Source of the DNA: SHWB01 sp050246875
Lineage (GTDB): Bacteria > Pseudomonadota > Alphaproteobacteria > UBA6615
Direction: 5' to 3'
Assembly (NCBI GenBank): GCA_050246875.1
Contig: JBFWVF010000007.1
Coordinates: 255,146-319,145, forward strand
DNA: 64,000 bases
In this document: piece after piece, positions 18,508 through 26,466 of the stretch
How the letters are laid out: the number at the start of each line of letters is the position of its first letter
Numbering within the stretch: the stretch's first letter is position 1
Made by a program: the position numbers and the translations under genes
The notes under the pieces: model-generated
Told to the model about the DNA's origin: nothing
Databases searched by the model: none
What the model saw: only the letters and a program-made list of their open reading frames with translations

Positions 18508-18572
18508 GGGCTCCTCGGGTGCCGGGCGGGCACCCTATAGAGAGCATTTTTTACATACGCAATACGGATTGA

Positions 18573-18591
18573 ATTCACATTTAACGTGAAT
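18573..18591. promoter_or_regulatory. Palindromic operator candidate before the MaoC gene
   Basis: A perfect inverted repeat, ATTCAC and GTGAAT around 7 bases, lies in an unusually AT-rich patch (18547-18602) between the MaoC gene and the downstream end of the AraC/methyltransferase gene. It is 66 bases upstream of the MaoC start. No cognate regulator is identified. Confidence 0.35.
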
Positions 18592-18611
18592 GACTTGTTA
18601 TTATCCGGCCC

Positions 18612-19490
18612 TCACTCGGCCGGCACTCCCGCCTGCGCGGCTTCCCAGGCCAGGATCAGGCGCTTGCGCTCGGGCCGCCAGCGATAGCCTGTGATGCTGC
18701 CGTTGTTGCGCAGCACGCGATGGCACGGGATCAGCCACGAGACGGGGTTCTGGCCCACGGCGCCGGCCACCGCTCGCGGCGCGTCCGGCCGGCCGATGCG
18801 ACGCGCGAGATCGCTGTAGCTGGTGAGCGCTCCGGCCGGGATGCGCAACAGGGCTTCCCACACCTTGAGCTGGAAGGGCGTGGCGCGCAGCAGCAGGTGG
18901 ATCTGTCCGGCCCCGCCGAAGGCCCGCTCGGCAAAGGGTCGCGTGATCGCAACGTCGGCGGACAGCCGCGCCTCGCCGAAATTGGTCGCGAGGTCGGCGA
19001 GCACGGCTTCGTGGTCGTCGCGATCGCCGAAGGCGAGACCGCAGACGCCGCGCGGGCTGGCGACGATGAGGCAGTCGCCGAACGGGCTGTCGTGCCAGCC
19101 CCAGGCCAGTTCGAGGTCGGCGGCGCGCGCCTTCCACTCGCCCGGCGTCAGGGCCTCGTGGGTGACGAACAGGTCGTGCAGGCGACCCGGGCCCGACAGG
19201 CCGGCATCGAACGCGGCGTCGAGCACGCTCGCGGATTCGGCAAGGCGCTGCTTGGCGTGGCGCAGGGTCAGGTACTGCACGTACTTCTTGGGGCTGACAC
19301 CGACATAGCGGGTGAACAGCCGCTGGAAATGATGCGGTGCGAGACCGGTCGCGGCGGCGATCTCGTCGAGGGAAGGTTGCTCCTGCCAGTGCCGGCCGAG
19401 CCAGGCCAGCGCCCGGCCGATGGTGGCATAGCCGGAACCGGCCGCTTCGGGCGGCTGGGGCGTGCCGATGTCGAGGGCGGTCATGGCCAT
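18612..19490 (-). CDS. AraC-type HTH fused to O6-alkylguanine-DNA methyltransferase (Ada-like, no N-terminal zinc domain)
   Basis: The 292-residue protein has an AraC-type helix-turn-helix region (about 20-125; LDEIAAATGLAPHHFQRLF) followed by an alkyltransferase domain with the active-site Cys256 in LIPCHRVLRNNGSITGYRW. It lacks the N-terminal phosphotriester-repair zinc domain of E. coli Ada. The suicidal transferase removes alkyl groups from O6 of guanine; whether the HTH half activates repair genes here is unknown. It is divergent from the hydantoinase operon, with a 214-base shared upstream region. Confidence 0.9.
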   Translation of the reverse strand: MAMTALDIGTPQPPEAAGSGYATIGRALAWLGRHWQEQPSLDEIAAATGLAPHHFQRLFTRYVGVSPKKYVQYLTLRHAKQRLAESASVLDAAFDAGLSGPGRLHDLFVTHEALTPGEWKARAADLELAWGWHDSPFGDCLIVASPRGVCGLAFGDRDDHEAVLADLATNFGEARLSADVAITRPFAERAFGGAGQIHLLLRATPFQLKVWEALLRIPAGALTSYSDLARRIGRPDAPRAVAGAVGQNPVSWLIPCHRVLRNNGSITGYRWRPERKRLILAWEAAQAGVPAE

Positions 19491-19652
19491 AGTCTACTCC
19501 CGGGTTGGGGCGGCGCAGGCGCCGTTTGTCCGCAAGCTAGGCTGCGGCCCGCCCCGCCCCCACCCGCTTCTTGCCGAAACGCGCCCCCGGCCGGCGGAGA
19601 CGTGCATGGCGCAGCCTGCCGGCCGACCGACCGCGTCGACGCTCTTTCAATT

Positions 19653-19681
19653 TTTCAGTTCCTGAGTCAAAAATACTGAAA
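19653..19681. promoter_or_regulatory. Palindromic operator candidate upstream of the hydantoinase operon
   Basis: Inverted repeat TTTCAGT (19653-19659) and ACTGAAA (19675-19681), separated by 15 bases in an AT-rich patch, ending 23 bases before the first start codon of the operon. The spacing places the two half-sites about two helical turns apart, as for a dimeric repressor. The XRE-cupin protein encoded third in this operon is the obvious candidate ligand; this is inference. Confidence 0.42.
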
Positions 19682-19704
19682 TCCATCACCGGGACGGGGC
19701 GGGC

Positions 19705-21810
19705 ATGTACACCATCGCGGTCGACATCGGCGGTACCTTCACCGACTGCGTGGCGATCGACGACGCCGACGGCCGCACCACAGTTCGCAAGGTGCTGACG
19801 ACGCCGGACGACCTGCAGCGCGGTGTGCTCGACGGCATCGGCCAGATCGCCGGCGAACTCGGCCGGCCGACGGAGGCCCTCCTCGCCGACGCCCGCCGCT
19901 TCGTCCACGCCACGACGCAGTCGAGCAACGCCGTCTTCGCCGGCACCGGCACACGTACCGCAGTGCTGACGACGCACGGCTTCGCCGACACCCTGCTGAT
20001 CATGCGTGCCACCGGCCGCGTCGCAGGCCTGTCGGTGTTCGAGCGGCACCACTACCGCAACACGCAGAAGCCCGAGCCGCTGGTCGACGAGCGCGACATC
20101 TTCGAGGTCGCCGAGCGCATCGACCACAAGGGCGCGGTGATCACGCCGCTCGACGCGGCCGAGTTGAGGGCGCTGGCGCGCCGCATCCGCGCCGCCCACT
20201 ACGGCGCCGTCGCCGTGTGCTTCCTGTTCTCGCACAAGAACCGAGAGCACGAGGTCGCCGCCGGCGCCATCCTGCGCGAGGAACTGCCCGGCTGCTACGT
20301 GTCGCTGTCGGCCGAGGTGGCGCCCGTCATCGGCGAGTACGAGCGCAGCGCGACGACGCTGTTCAACGCCTATGTCGGCCCCGTCATCGAGAGCTACCTC
20401 AGGCGGCTGGAAGCGACGCTCGCCGATGCCGGGCTGCGCCAGAAGCTGCTGATCGTGCAGGCCAACGGCGGTGTCGCCACGGCGGCACAGACCGTCCCCA
20501 TCATGACCGTCGAGTCGGGCCCGGCGGCCGGCGTCGTCGGCGCGGCGCTGCTGGCCGAACAGCTCGGCACGCCCAACGTCATCGGCACCGACGTCGGCGG
20601 CACTACCTTCAAGGTGGCGATCATCGCCGACAACGCCTGGGCCTACAGCCGCGAGACGGTGCTCAACCAGTACCAGCTCCGCCTGCCGATGATCGATATC
20701 GCCTCCATCGGCGCCGGCGGCGGCTCGATCGCCTGGATCGACAACGGTCGCCTCAAGGTCGGCCCGCGTAGTGCGGCGGCGAGCCCCGGCCCCGCCTGCT
20801 ACGGGCTCGGCGGCACCGAGCCGACGGTGACCGACGCCGACGTCGTGCTCGGCTACATCTCGCCCGACCGCTTCCTCGACGGCCGCATGAAGCTGCTGCC
20901 CGAGCGCGCCCACGAGGCCATCCGCATCCACATCGCCGACCGGCTGTTCGGCGGCGACGTGCTGGCGGCGGCCGCCGGCATCCGCCGCGTCGTCGACAGC
21001 CAGATGGCCGACCTCATCCGCAAGACGACGCTGGAACGCGGCCACGACACGCGCGACTTCGTGATGATGGCCTATGGCGGCGCCGGCCCGACGCATGCCT
21101 GTTCCTACGGCCCCGACGCAGGCTGCGCCGAGATCGTCATCCCGGCCGTCGCCACCGTGCATTCGGCCTACGGCGCCGCCGTTACCGACATCCGTTTCAG
21201 CCTGCGCTACTCCGATCCGGTGGTCCTGCCGGTGCCGCCGGAACGGCTGGAAGGCGTCTACGCGACGATGGAACGCGAGGGCGGCGCCCTGCTCGCCGAT
21301 GCCGACGTGCGCGAGGCAGACCACCGTTACGAACGCTGGGTCGAGGCCCGCTACCGCCGCCAGGTCCATACCGTGCGCGTGCCGGCACCGGCGCGCATCG
21401 ATGCCGCCGGCGTCGAGGCCATCGCCCAGTCCTTCCACCGCGAATACGAGCGCCTGTTCGGCGCCGGCACCGGCCTCGCCAACGCCGGCATCGAACTGAT
21501 CAACTACGGCGTCGACGCCATCGGCCGCGTCGGCCGCCACCCGCCCGAACGCATCGCACCGGCCGCTGCGGCGCCGCGCCCGCGCACGACGCGCAAGGCA
21601 TGGTGCGGCGTCGCCGGCGCGCTGGTCGACACGCCCGTCTATGACGGCCCGTCGCTCGGCGCCGGTGCCGAACTTGCCGGGCCGGCGGTAATCGAACAGC
21701 CCGGCACCACCGTCGTGCTGCTCACCGGCCAGCACGCCCGCGTCGACGATTTCGGACACATCCACGTCACCCATGCCGGCAACGGTCGGACGGAGGCGAG
21801 CCATGCCTGA
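19705..21810 (+). CDS. Hydantoinase/5-oxoprolinase family subunit A
   Basis: The 701-residue ATPase-fold subunit is of the hydantoinase A/oxoprolinase/acetone carboxylase family. The phosphate-binding motif VDIGGTFTD is at residues 6-14, a second acidic GTDVGGTTFKVAI segment near 298, and GAGGGSIAWID near 337. Relatives use ATP to open hydantoin or oxoproline rings, or to carboxylate ketones, together with a B subunit. It overlaps the B gene by 8 bases. A dedicated upstream palindrome suggests induction by substrate. The actual reaction cannot be named from sequence. Confidence 0.88.
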   Translation: MYTIAVDIGGTFTDCVAIDDADGRTTVRKVLTTPDDLQRGVLDGIGQIAGELGRPTEALLADARRFVHATTQSSNAVFAGTGTRTAVLTTHGFADTLLIMRATGRVAGLSVFERHHYRNTQKPEPLVDERDIFEVAERIDHKGAVITPLDAAELRALARRIRAAHYGAVAVCFLFSHKNREHEVAAGAILREELPGCYVSLSAEVAPVIGEYERSATTLFNAYVGPVIESYLRRLEATLADAGLRQKLLIVQANGGVATAAQTVPIMTVESGPAAGVVGAALLAEQLGTPNVIGTDVGGTTFKVAIIADNAWAYSRETVLNQYQLRLPMIDIASIGAGGGSIAWIDNGRLKVGPRSAAASPGPACYGLGGTEPTVTDADVVLGYISPDRFLDGRMKLLPERAHEAIRIHIADRLFGGDVLAAAAGIRRVVDSQMADLIRKTTLERGHDTRDFVMMAYGGAGPTHACSYGPDAGCAEIVIPAVATVHSAYGAAVTDIRFSLRYSDPVVLPVPPERLEGVYATMEREGGALLADADVREADHRYERWVEARYRRQVHTVRVPAPARIDAAGVEAIAQSFHREYERLFGAGTGLANAGIELINYGVDAIGRVGRHPPERIAPAAAAPRPRTTRKAWCGVAGALVDTPVYDGPSLGAGAELAGPAVIEQPGTTVVLLTGQHARVDDFGHIHVTHAGNGRTEASHA

Positions 21811-23995
21811 CAGCGCACCATCGCTGCTCGATCCCGTCACCTTCGAGGTGCTCAACCACCGCCTGCTGTCGATCTCCGAGGAGATGGGCATCCAGTACAT
21901 GCGGTGCTCGGGATCGAACGTGCTCATCACCGGCAACGACGCCGCCTCGGCGATCATGAACGCCGATGGCGCGCTGGTCGCCGTCGGCCCCTATATCGTC
22001 ACCCAGGGCAACGTGCTGCCGCTGATCGTGCAGGCGACCATCGATGCGGCGAAGCTGCACGGCGACGTCGCCGACGGCGACATCTACATCTGCAACGATC
22101 CCTATCTCGGCGCCATCCACGCGCCCGATTTCGCCACCGTCAGCCCGCTGTTCCACGACGGCGAGCTGATCGCCTGGCTCGGCGCCTCGGGGCATCAGCT
22201 CGACACCGGTGGCATGGACCCGGGGGGCTTTTCCGTGAAGGCGGTCGACATCCACCAGGAGGGGCTGCGCATGCCCCCGGTCAAGCTGGTCGACCGCGGC
22301 ACGGTGCGCTCGGACGTGCTCGACTGGATCATCAACCAGGTGCGCGATCCCATCGTCGGCCTCGACGTGAAGGGCCAGATCGCCGCCATCATGGCCGGCC
22401 GCGAGCGGGTGAAGGGCCTGATCGAAAGCTGGGGCGTCGAGACGGTGAAGGGCGCGATGGCGCGCTCGGTCGAGTTCGCCGCCGAAAAGCTGCGCGGCCG
22501 CCTCGCCGAGCTGCCCGATGGGCGGTGGCGCGAAGTGCAGTACATCGACCATGACGGCCACCAGTCGCGCATCTACACGGTGGTGTGCACGCTGACCAAG
22601 AAGGGCGAGCGGCTGACCTTCGACTTCACCGGCACCAGCCCCAACGCGCGCGGCCTCATCAATTGCACCTGGTCGGGCCTGCAGGCGGCCGTGCTGTCGG
22701 CCGTCTACATCAACCTGTGCTGGGACATCCCGTGGAACCGGGGCGTGCGCGACTGCCTCGACATCGTCTCGCAGACCGGCACGGTGAACAACGCGGCCTA
22801 TCCGGCGCCCTGCGCCATGGCGACTATCTCCGGCGTCATCGTCACCATCGACGCGGCGTGGCGCTGCCTGTCGCAGATGCTGCTGGCCAGCGACAAGTAC
22901 CGCGGCGAGGCGATGGCGGTGTGGTCGGGCACCTCGATGGCGCCGATCTTCGCCGGCACGAGCCAGCACGGCTTCCCCTTCGCCGCCACCGAGATGAGCC
23001 ATTTCGGCGGCGGCGGCGGCGCCCGCACCTATGCCGACGGCGTCGACACCTCGGGCATCGTCTTCAACACGACGCCCAACATGCCCAACATCGAGGACCA
23101 GGAGGCGGAGTACCCGGTGCTCTACCTGTTCCGCCGCCACCTGCGGGACTCCGGCGGTCCGGGGCGCTTCCGCGGCGGCCGGGCGGGCGAACTTGCCTAT
23201 ACCGTCCATGACGCGCCGAAGGCCGATCTCGAGGGCCTGTTCGCCGGCACCGGCGCCGAGATGCCGAACGGCATCGGCATCGCCGGCGGCCTGCCCGGCT
23301 GCGCCATTCGCATCGGCCGCTATACCGGTAGCGACGTACCCAATCGCATCGCCGCCGGGCATCCCCTGCCCGACCGCCTCGAGGACATCTCCGGCAGCCA
23401 CGAGATGATGGCGAGCAAGCATCCGCGCGTGCCGATTCCCGCGGGCGACGTGTGGCACCATTGCTGGCAGGCCGGCGGCGGCTACGGCGACCCGCTGCTG
23501 CGCGAGCCGGCGCGCGTGGCGACCGATCTGGCACGCGGCGCCGTCTCGGCCGAGGCGGCGCGCGACATCTACGGCGTCGTGCTCGCCCCCGACGGCAGTG
23601 CCGACGCCGCCGCGACCGAAGCGCGCCGCACCGAGATCCGCCACGTCCGTCTCGCCTCCGCCACCACCATCGAGCCGGGCGACGCGGTCGTCGACTTCCC
23701 CGGGATCACTGGCAAGCTGCGGCTGGGCGACGCGCTTGAGATTGACGGCGCCGCCGGTGCCGTGGCCTGCGCCCAGTGCGGTCACCGCCATTGCGGCACC
23801 CATGACAACCTGCTGCTGCACCTGCGCGAGGTGCTATCGCCGCTGTCGGCGGCGGGCCCCGTGCGCGGCGAGGACTACGATGTCGGCCGCTTCCGGCTGC
23901 GCCAGCTCTGCTGCGCGAACTGCGGCACGCTGGTCGACACGCAGGTCGCGCTGGACGGCGCCCCGCGGCCGTTCATGCGGCTCGGCGCGACATGA
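21803..23995 (+). CDS. Hydantoinase B-type subunit with C-terminal zinc-ribbon tail
   Basis: The 730-residue subunit has the hydantoinase B core (about 8-580), beginning LLDPVTFEVLNHRLLSISEEMG and including the metal-associated NDPYLGAIHAPDF. A further region of roughly 75 residues carries CAQCGHRHC at residues 656-664 and CCANC at 703-707, a four-cysteine zinc site. That tail resembles the gamma subunit of acetone/acetophenone carboxylases, normally a separate small protein. The start at 21803 follows GGAGG at 7 bases; a longer frame to 21773 is less likely. The stop overlaps the regulator start (ATGA). The zinc tail points toward the carboxylase branch, by analogy. Confidence 0.87.
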   Translation: MPDSAPSLLDPVTFEVLNHRLLSISEEMGIQYMRCSGSNVLITGNDAASAIMNADGALVAVGPYIVTQGNVLPLIVQATIDAAKLHGDVADGDIYICNDPYLGAIHAPDFATVSPLFHDGELIAWLGASGHQLDTGGMDPGGFSVKAVDIHQEGLRMPPVKLVDRGTVRSDVLDWIINQVRDPIVGLDVKGQIAAIMAGRERVKGLIESWGVETVKGAMARSVEFAAEKLRGRLAELPDGRWREVQYIDHDGHQSRIYTVVCTLTKKGERLTFDFTGTSPNARGLINCTWSGLQAAVLSAVYINLCWDIPWNRGVRDCLDIVSQTGTVNNAAYPAPCAMATISGVIVTIDAAWRCLSQMLLASDKYRGEAMAVWSGTSMAPIFAGTSQHGFPFAATEMSHFGGGGGARTYADGVDTSGIVFNTTPNMPNIEDQEAEYPVLYLFRRHLRDSGGPGRFRGGRAGELAYTVHDAPKADLEGLFAGTGAEMPNGIGIAGGLPGCAIRIGRYTGSDVPNRIAAGHPLPDRLEDISGSHEMMASKHPRVPIPAGDVWHHCWQAGGGYGDPLLREPARVATDLARGAVSAEAARDIYGVVLAPDGSADAAATEARRTEIRHVRLASATTIEPGDAVVDFPGITGKLRLGDALEIDGAAGAVACAQCGHRHCGTHDNLLLHLREVLSPLSAAGPVRGEDYDVGRFRLRQLCCANCGTLVDTQVALDGAPRPFMRLGAT

Positions 23996-24588
23996 CGGCC
24001 GCCGCCCGCCGCGCCGAACCGGTCGCAGACGCCGCGCCCGCGGCGAGCCTCGGCACGTCCATCCGCGAGGCGCGCCACGCGTCCGGCAAGACCCTGCGCG
24101 AGGTGGCCGACGCGGCCGGCGTGTCGATCAGCTATCTCAGCCAGATCGAACGCGATCTCCTGACACCGGCGATCGGCGCGCTGCGCCGCATCGCCGAGGC
24201 GCTGGGCCTGCCGGCCGGCACCCTGGCCTTCGCATCGGGCGCGCGGCCGGGCCGCGTCGGCATCGTGCGCCGCGACGCGCGCAAGCGCGTCTCGCTCGGC
24301 GACGGCGCCATCGACTGGGAACTGCTGACGCCCGACGTGCAGGGCCGCGTCTCCGTCCTCGCCCTCAACGTGCCGCCGGGCGCCGAGGGCGGCGAGGCCT
24401 TCAGCCATCCCGGCGAGGACATCGTCGTCGTCCAGCGCGGCACGCTGTCGATCGAGGTCGGCGGCCTCTGGCACGAGATTGGGCCGGGCGATTCCATGCG
24501 CTTCGGCAGCGAGATTCCCCACCGCTGGCGCAATGCCGGCAGCGAGCCCGTCGAGGCGCTGTGGATCAGCTCCCCGCCCTGGCTGTGA
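23992..24588 (+). CDS. XRE-cupin transcriptional regulator
   Basis: The 198-residue protein has an XRE helix-turn-helix (about 20-76; TLREVADAAGVSISYLSQIERD) joined to a C-terminal cupin domain (about 115-190) with FSHPGEDIVVVQRGTLSIEVGG and FGSEIPHRWRN. Regulators of this build sense small ligands through the cupin and usually control the operon they sit in. It is co-translated with the B subunit and followed by the OsmC pair 19 bases later, so it probably regulates the whole unit through the palindrome at 19653-19681 (inferred). Confidence 0.88.
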   Translation: MTAAARRAEPVADAAPAASLGTSIREARHASGKTLREVADAAGVSISYLSQIERDLLTPAIGALRRIAEALGLPAGTLAFASGARPGRVGIVRRDARKRVSLGDGAIDWELLTPDVQGRVSVLALNVPPGAEGGEAFSHPGEDIVVVQRGTLSIEVGGLWHEIGPGDSMRFGSEIPHRWRNAGSEPVEALWISSPPWL

Positions 24589-24607
24589 CGAGCGACAGGA
24601 GAGAAGA

Positions 24608-25123
24608 ATGAGCGAACAGCAGACCCCCGCCGCACCGCGCAAGCTGTCGCACGAGGTGGTGATGGAGGTGGAAGGCCACACCGTCGGCCGCTTCCGCAAC
24701 GAAACGACGGTGCGCCTGCTCGGCGAGGGCGGCGGCACCTTCGAGATCGCCACCGACGAAGGCAAGTTCCCGCATGGCGGCGACGGCTCCGCCCCGCCGC
24801 CGCTGGCCTACTTCGCCGCCGCGCTGGTGACCTGCCTGATGGTGCAGGTGAAAGCCTTCGCCCGCCGCATGCGGATCGATATCCGCGGCGTGAAGGCGTC
24901 CAACCGCTGCCACTGGCGCGCCGACTTCGACGGCCGCGGCCCTTATGTGTCGCGCCCGATGGGCTTCTCGATCGACCTCGACATCGACAGCGACGCCCCG
25001 ACGGAGGACCTGCTGCGCCTGATCGACGCCGCCAAGAAGGGCTGCTTCGTCGAGCAGACACTCGCCGTCGCCAACGACATCAAGCATCGCCTCAAGGTCG
25101 GCGACGGCTGGGTCGACGCCTGA
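24608..25123 (+). CDS. OsmC-family protein, copy 1
   Basis: The 171-residue OsmC/Ohr-fold protein carries the two expected redox cysteines, Cys76 in ALVTCLMVQ and Cys146 in KKGCFVEQTL, plus a third, Cys101, in NRCHWRAD. OsmC proteins reduce organic hydroperoxides using a Cys pair. The ATG at 24608 follows AGGAGAG closely. It sits in the hydantoinase operon, where it could protect the enzymes or remove a reactive product; neither role is proven. Equal length and high similarity to the next gene show tandem duplication. Confidence 0.85.
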   Translation: MSEQQTPAAPRKLSHEVVMEVEGHTVGRFRNETTVRLLGEGGGTFEIATDEGKFPHGGDGSAPPPLAYFAAALVTCLMVQVKAFARRMRIDIRGVKASNRCHWRADFDGRGPYVSRPMGFSIDLDIDSDAPTEDLLRLIDAAKKGCFVEQTLAVANDIKHRLKVGDGWVDA

Positions 25124-25149
25124 TCGCCCGCGAGCAAGGAGGCCATCAC

Positions 25150-25665
25150 ATGACCGACGCCAAGCCGGCGGCCGAGGCCGCCCACACCTTCGACGTGATC
25201 TGGGAAGCCGAAACGCGCACGACCGACCGCCTGCGCACCGAGACGCGGGTGCGCCAGGCCAGCATCGGCAACCACCCCGAATTCACCATCCTCACCGACG
25301 AGGTAGGCTACCCGCACGGCGGCGACCAGACGGCGCCGGCACCGCTCGCCTACTTCGCCACCGCGCTCACCACCTGCCTGACGACGCAGGTGCGCGCCTT
25401 TGCCAAGAAGCTGCGCATCGACATTCGCGGCATCCGCATCAAGGCGCGTTGCCACTGGCGCGCCGACGCCATCGGCCGCGAGCCCTATGTCGGCTCGCCG
25501 GTCTCGTTCCATCTGGATGTCGACATCGACAGCGACGCCGGCGAGGCCGACCTGCGCCGCCTGCTGGAAGTGGCGAAGAAGGGCTGCTTCTTCGAACAGA
25601 CGCTCAACCGGCCCAACGAGGTGACGCATCGCCTCAAGGTCGGCGACGGCTGGGTCGACGCGTAG
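25150..25665 (+). CDS. OsmC-family protein, copy 2
   Basis: The 171-residue partner of the preceding gene has Cys76 (ALTTCLTTQ), Cys101 (ARCHWRAD) and Cys146 (KKGCFFEQTL) at the same positions. It also ends in the same RLKVGDGWVDA. A strong AAGGAGG site precedes the ATG, 26 bases after copy 1. OsmC proteins work as dimers, so a heterodimer of the two copies is possible. It ends 6 bases from the stop of the convergent phzF-like gene. Confidence 0.85.
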   Translation: MTDAKPAAEAAHTFDVIWEAETRTTDRLRTETRVRQASIGNHPEFTILTDEVGYPHGGDQTAPAPLAYFATALTTCLTTQVRAFAKKLRIDIRGIRIKARCHWRADAIGREPYVGSPVSFHLDVDIDSDAGEADLRRLLEVAKKGCFFEQTLNRPNEVTHRLKVGDGWVDA

Positions 25666-25671
25666 CCGCGC

Positions 25672-26466
25672 CTAAACCGTGATCGTGCCGGCGAGGTAGT
25701 CGGCGCAGGTGCCGGCGATGTCGACACGGTCGCCGCGCAGGCGGCACCACAGCGTGCCGCCGCGCGCCGAGATCTGCCGGCCGACCAGCGCGTCCCGGCC
25801 GAGCACGCCGGCCCAGTAGGGCAGCAGGCTTGTCTGGGCGGAGCCGGTGACGGGATCCTCGGGAATGCCGGCGCGCGGCGCAAAGAAGCGCAGCACGTAG
25901 TCGTGCGCGTCGCCCGGCGCCGTGGCCGTGACGGCGAAGGTGTCGACCCGCGCGAGTGCCACCATGTCCGGCGCCAGCGCCGCGACGTCCGCCTGCCGGT
26001 CGAAGACGCAGACGAGGTCGCGAGCCGCCAGCACCGCGCGCGGCGCGGCGCCAAGGGCGTCGGCAAGGCCGGCGGGCACGGCGACCGGCCTGGGCGGCCG
26101 CGACGGAAAGTCGAGGGCATAGCGCTCGCCGTCGCGCGCCACCGTGAGAATTCCCGATTTCGACTGGAAGCGAACGGAAGCGCCGGTGAACCCCCGATGC
26201 CGCCACAGCACGTGCCCGGCGGCGAGCGTGGCGTGGCCGCAGAGGTCGATCTCGACGCCGGGCGTGAACCAGCGCAGGTGGAAATCGTGATCTGCGCCGG
26301 TCGGCGCCGGCACGTAAAAGGCCGTCTCGGCGAGGTTGTTCTCGGCGGCGATCGCCTGCAGCGTCGCATCGGGCAGCCACGCCTCGAGCGGGCACACAGC
26401 CGCCGGATTGCCGGTGAACGGCCGGTCGGCGAAGGCGTCGACCTGCCACATCGGGATCGTCGTCAT
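25672..26466 (-). CDS. PhzF-family isomerase
   Basis: The 264-residue PhzF/DapF-fold protein starts MTTIPMWQVDAFADRPFTGNP. The family catalytic Glu is Glu47 in NNLAETAFYV, and the signature WFTPGVEIDLCGHATLAAGH and GIPEDPVTGSAQ are present. Most PhzF homologues outside phenazine clusters have unknown substrates, and no other phenazine genes are seen here. Its start overlaps the stop of the EamA gene by 4 bases, which suggests the transporter moves a related small molecule. Confidence 0.88.
   Translation of the reverse strand: MTTIPMWQVDAFADRPFTGNPAAVCPLEAWLPDATLQAIAAENNLAETAFYVPAPTGADHDFHLRWFTPGVEIDLCGHATLAAGHVLWRHRGFTGASVRFQSKSGILTVARDGERYALDFPSRPPRPVAVPAGLADALGAAPRAVLAARDLVCVFDRQADVAALAPDMVALARVDTFAVTATAPGDAHDYVLRFFAPRAGIPEDPVTGSAQTSLLPYWAGVLGRDALVGRQISARGGTLWCRLRGDRVDIAGTCADYLAGTITV

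Noticed and set aside
19537..21957. 806-codon minus-strand open frame opposite the hydantoinase A gene
   Set aside because: Antisense shadow of a clear enzyme gene, with low-complexity composition and no motif.
21767..23821. 684-codon minus-strand open frame opposite the hydantoinase B gene
   Set aside because: Same shadow effect; no ribosome site or domain.
25672..26466. PhzF as evidence of a phenazine cluster
   Set aside because: No other phz genes occur in the window, and most PhzF homologues are unrelated to phenazines.
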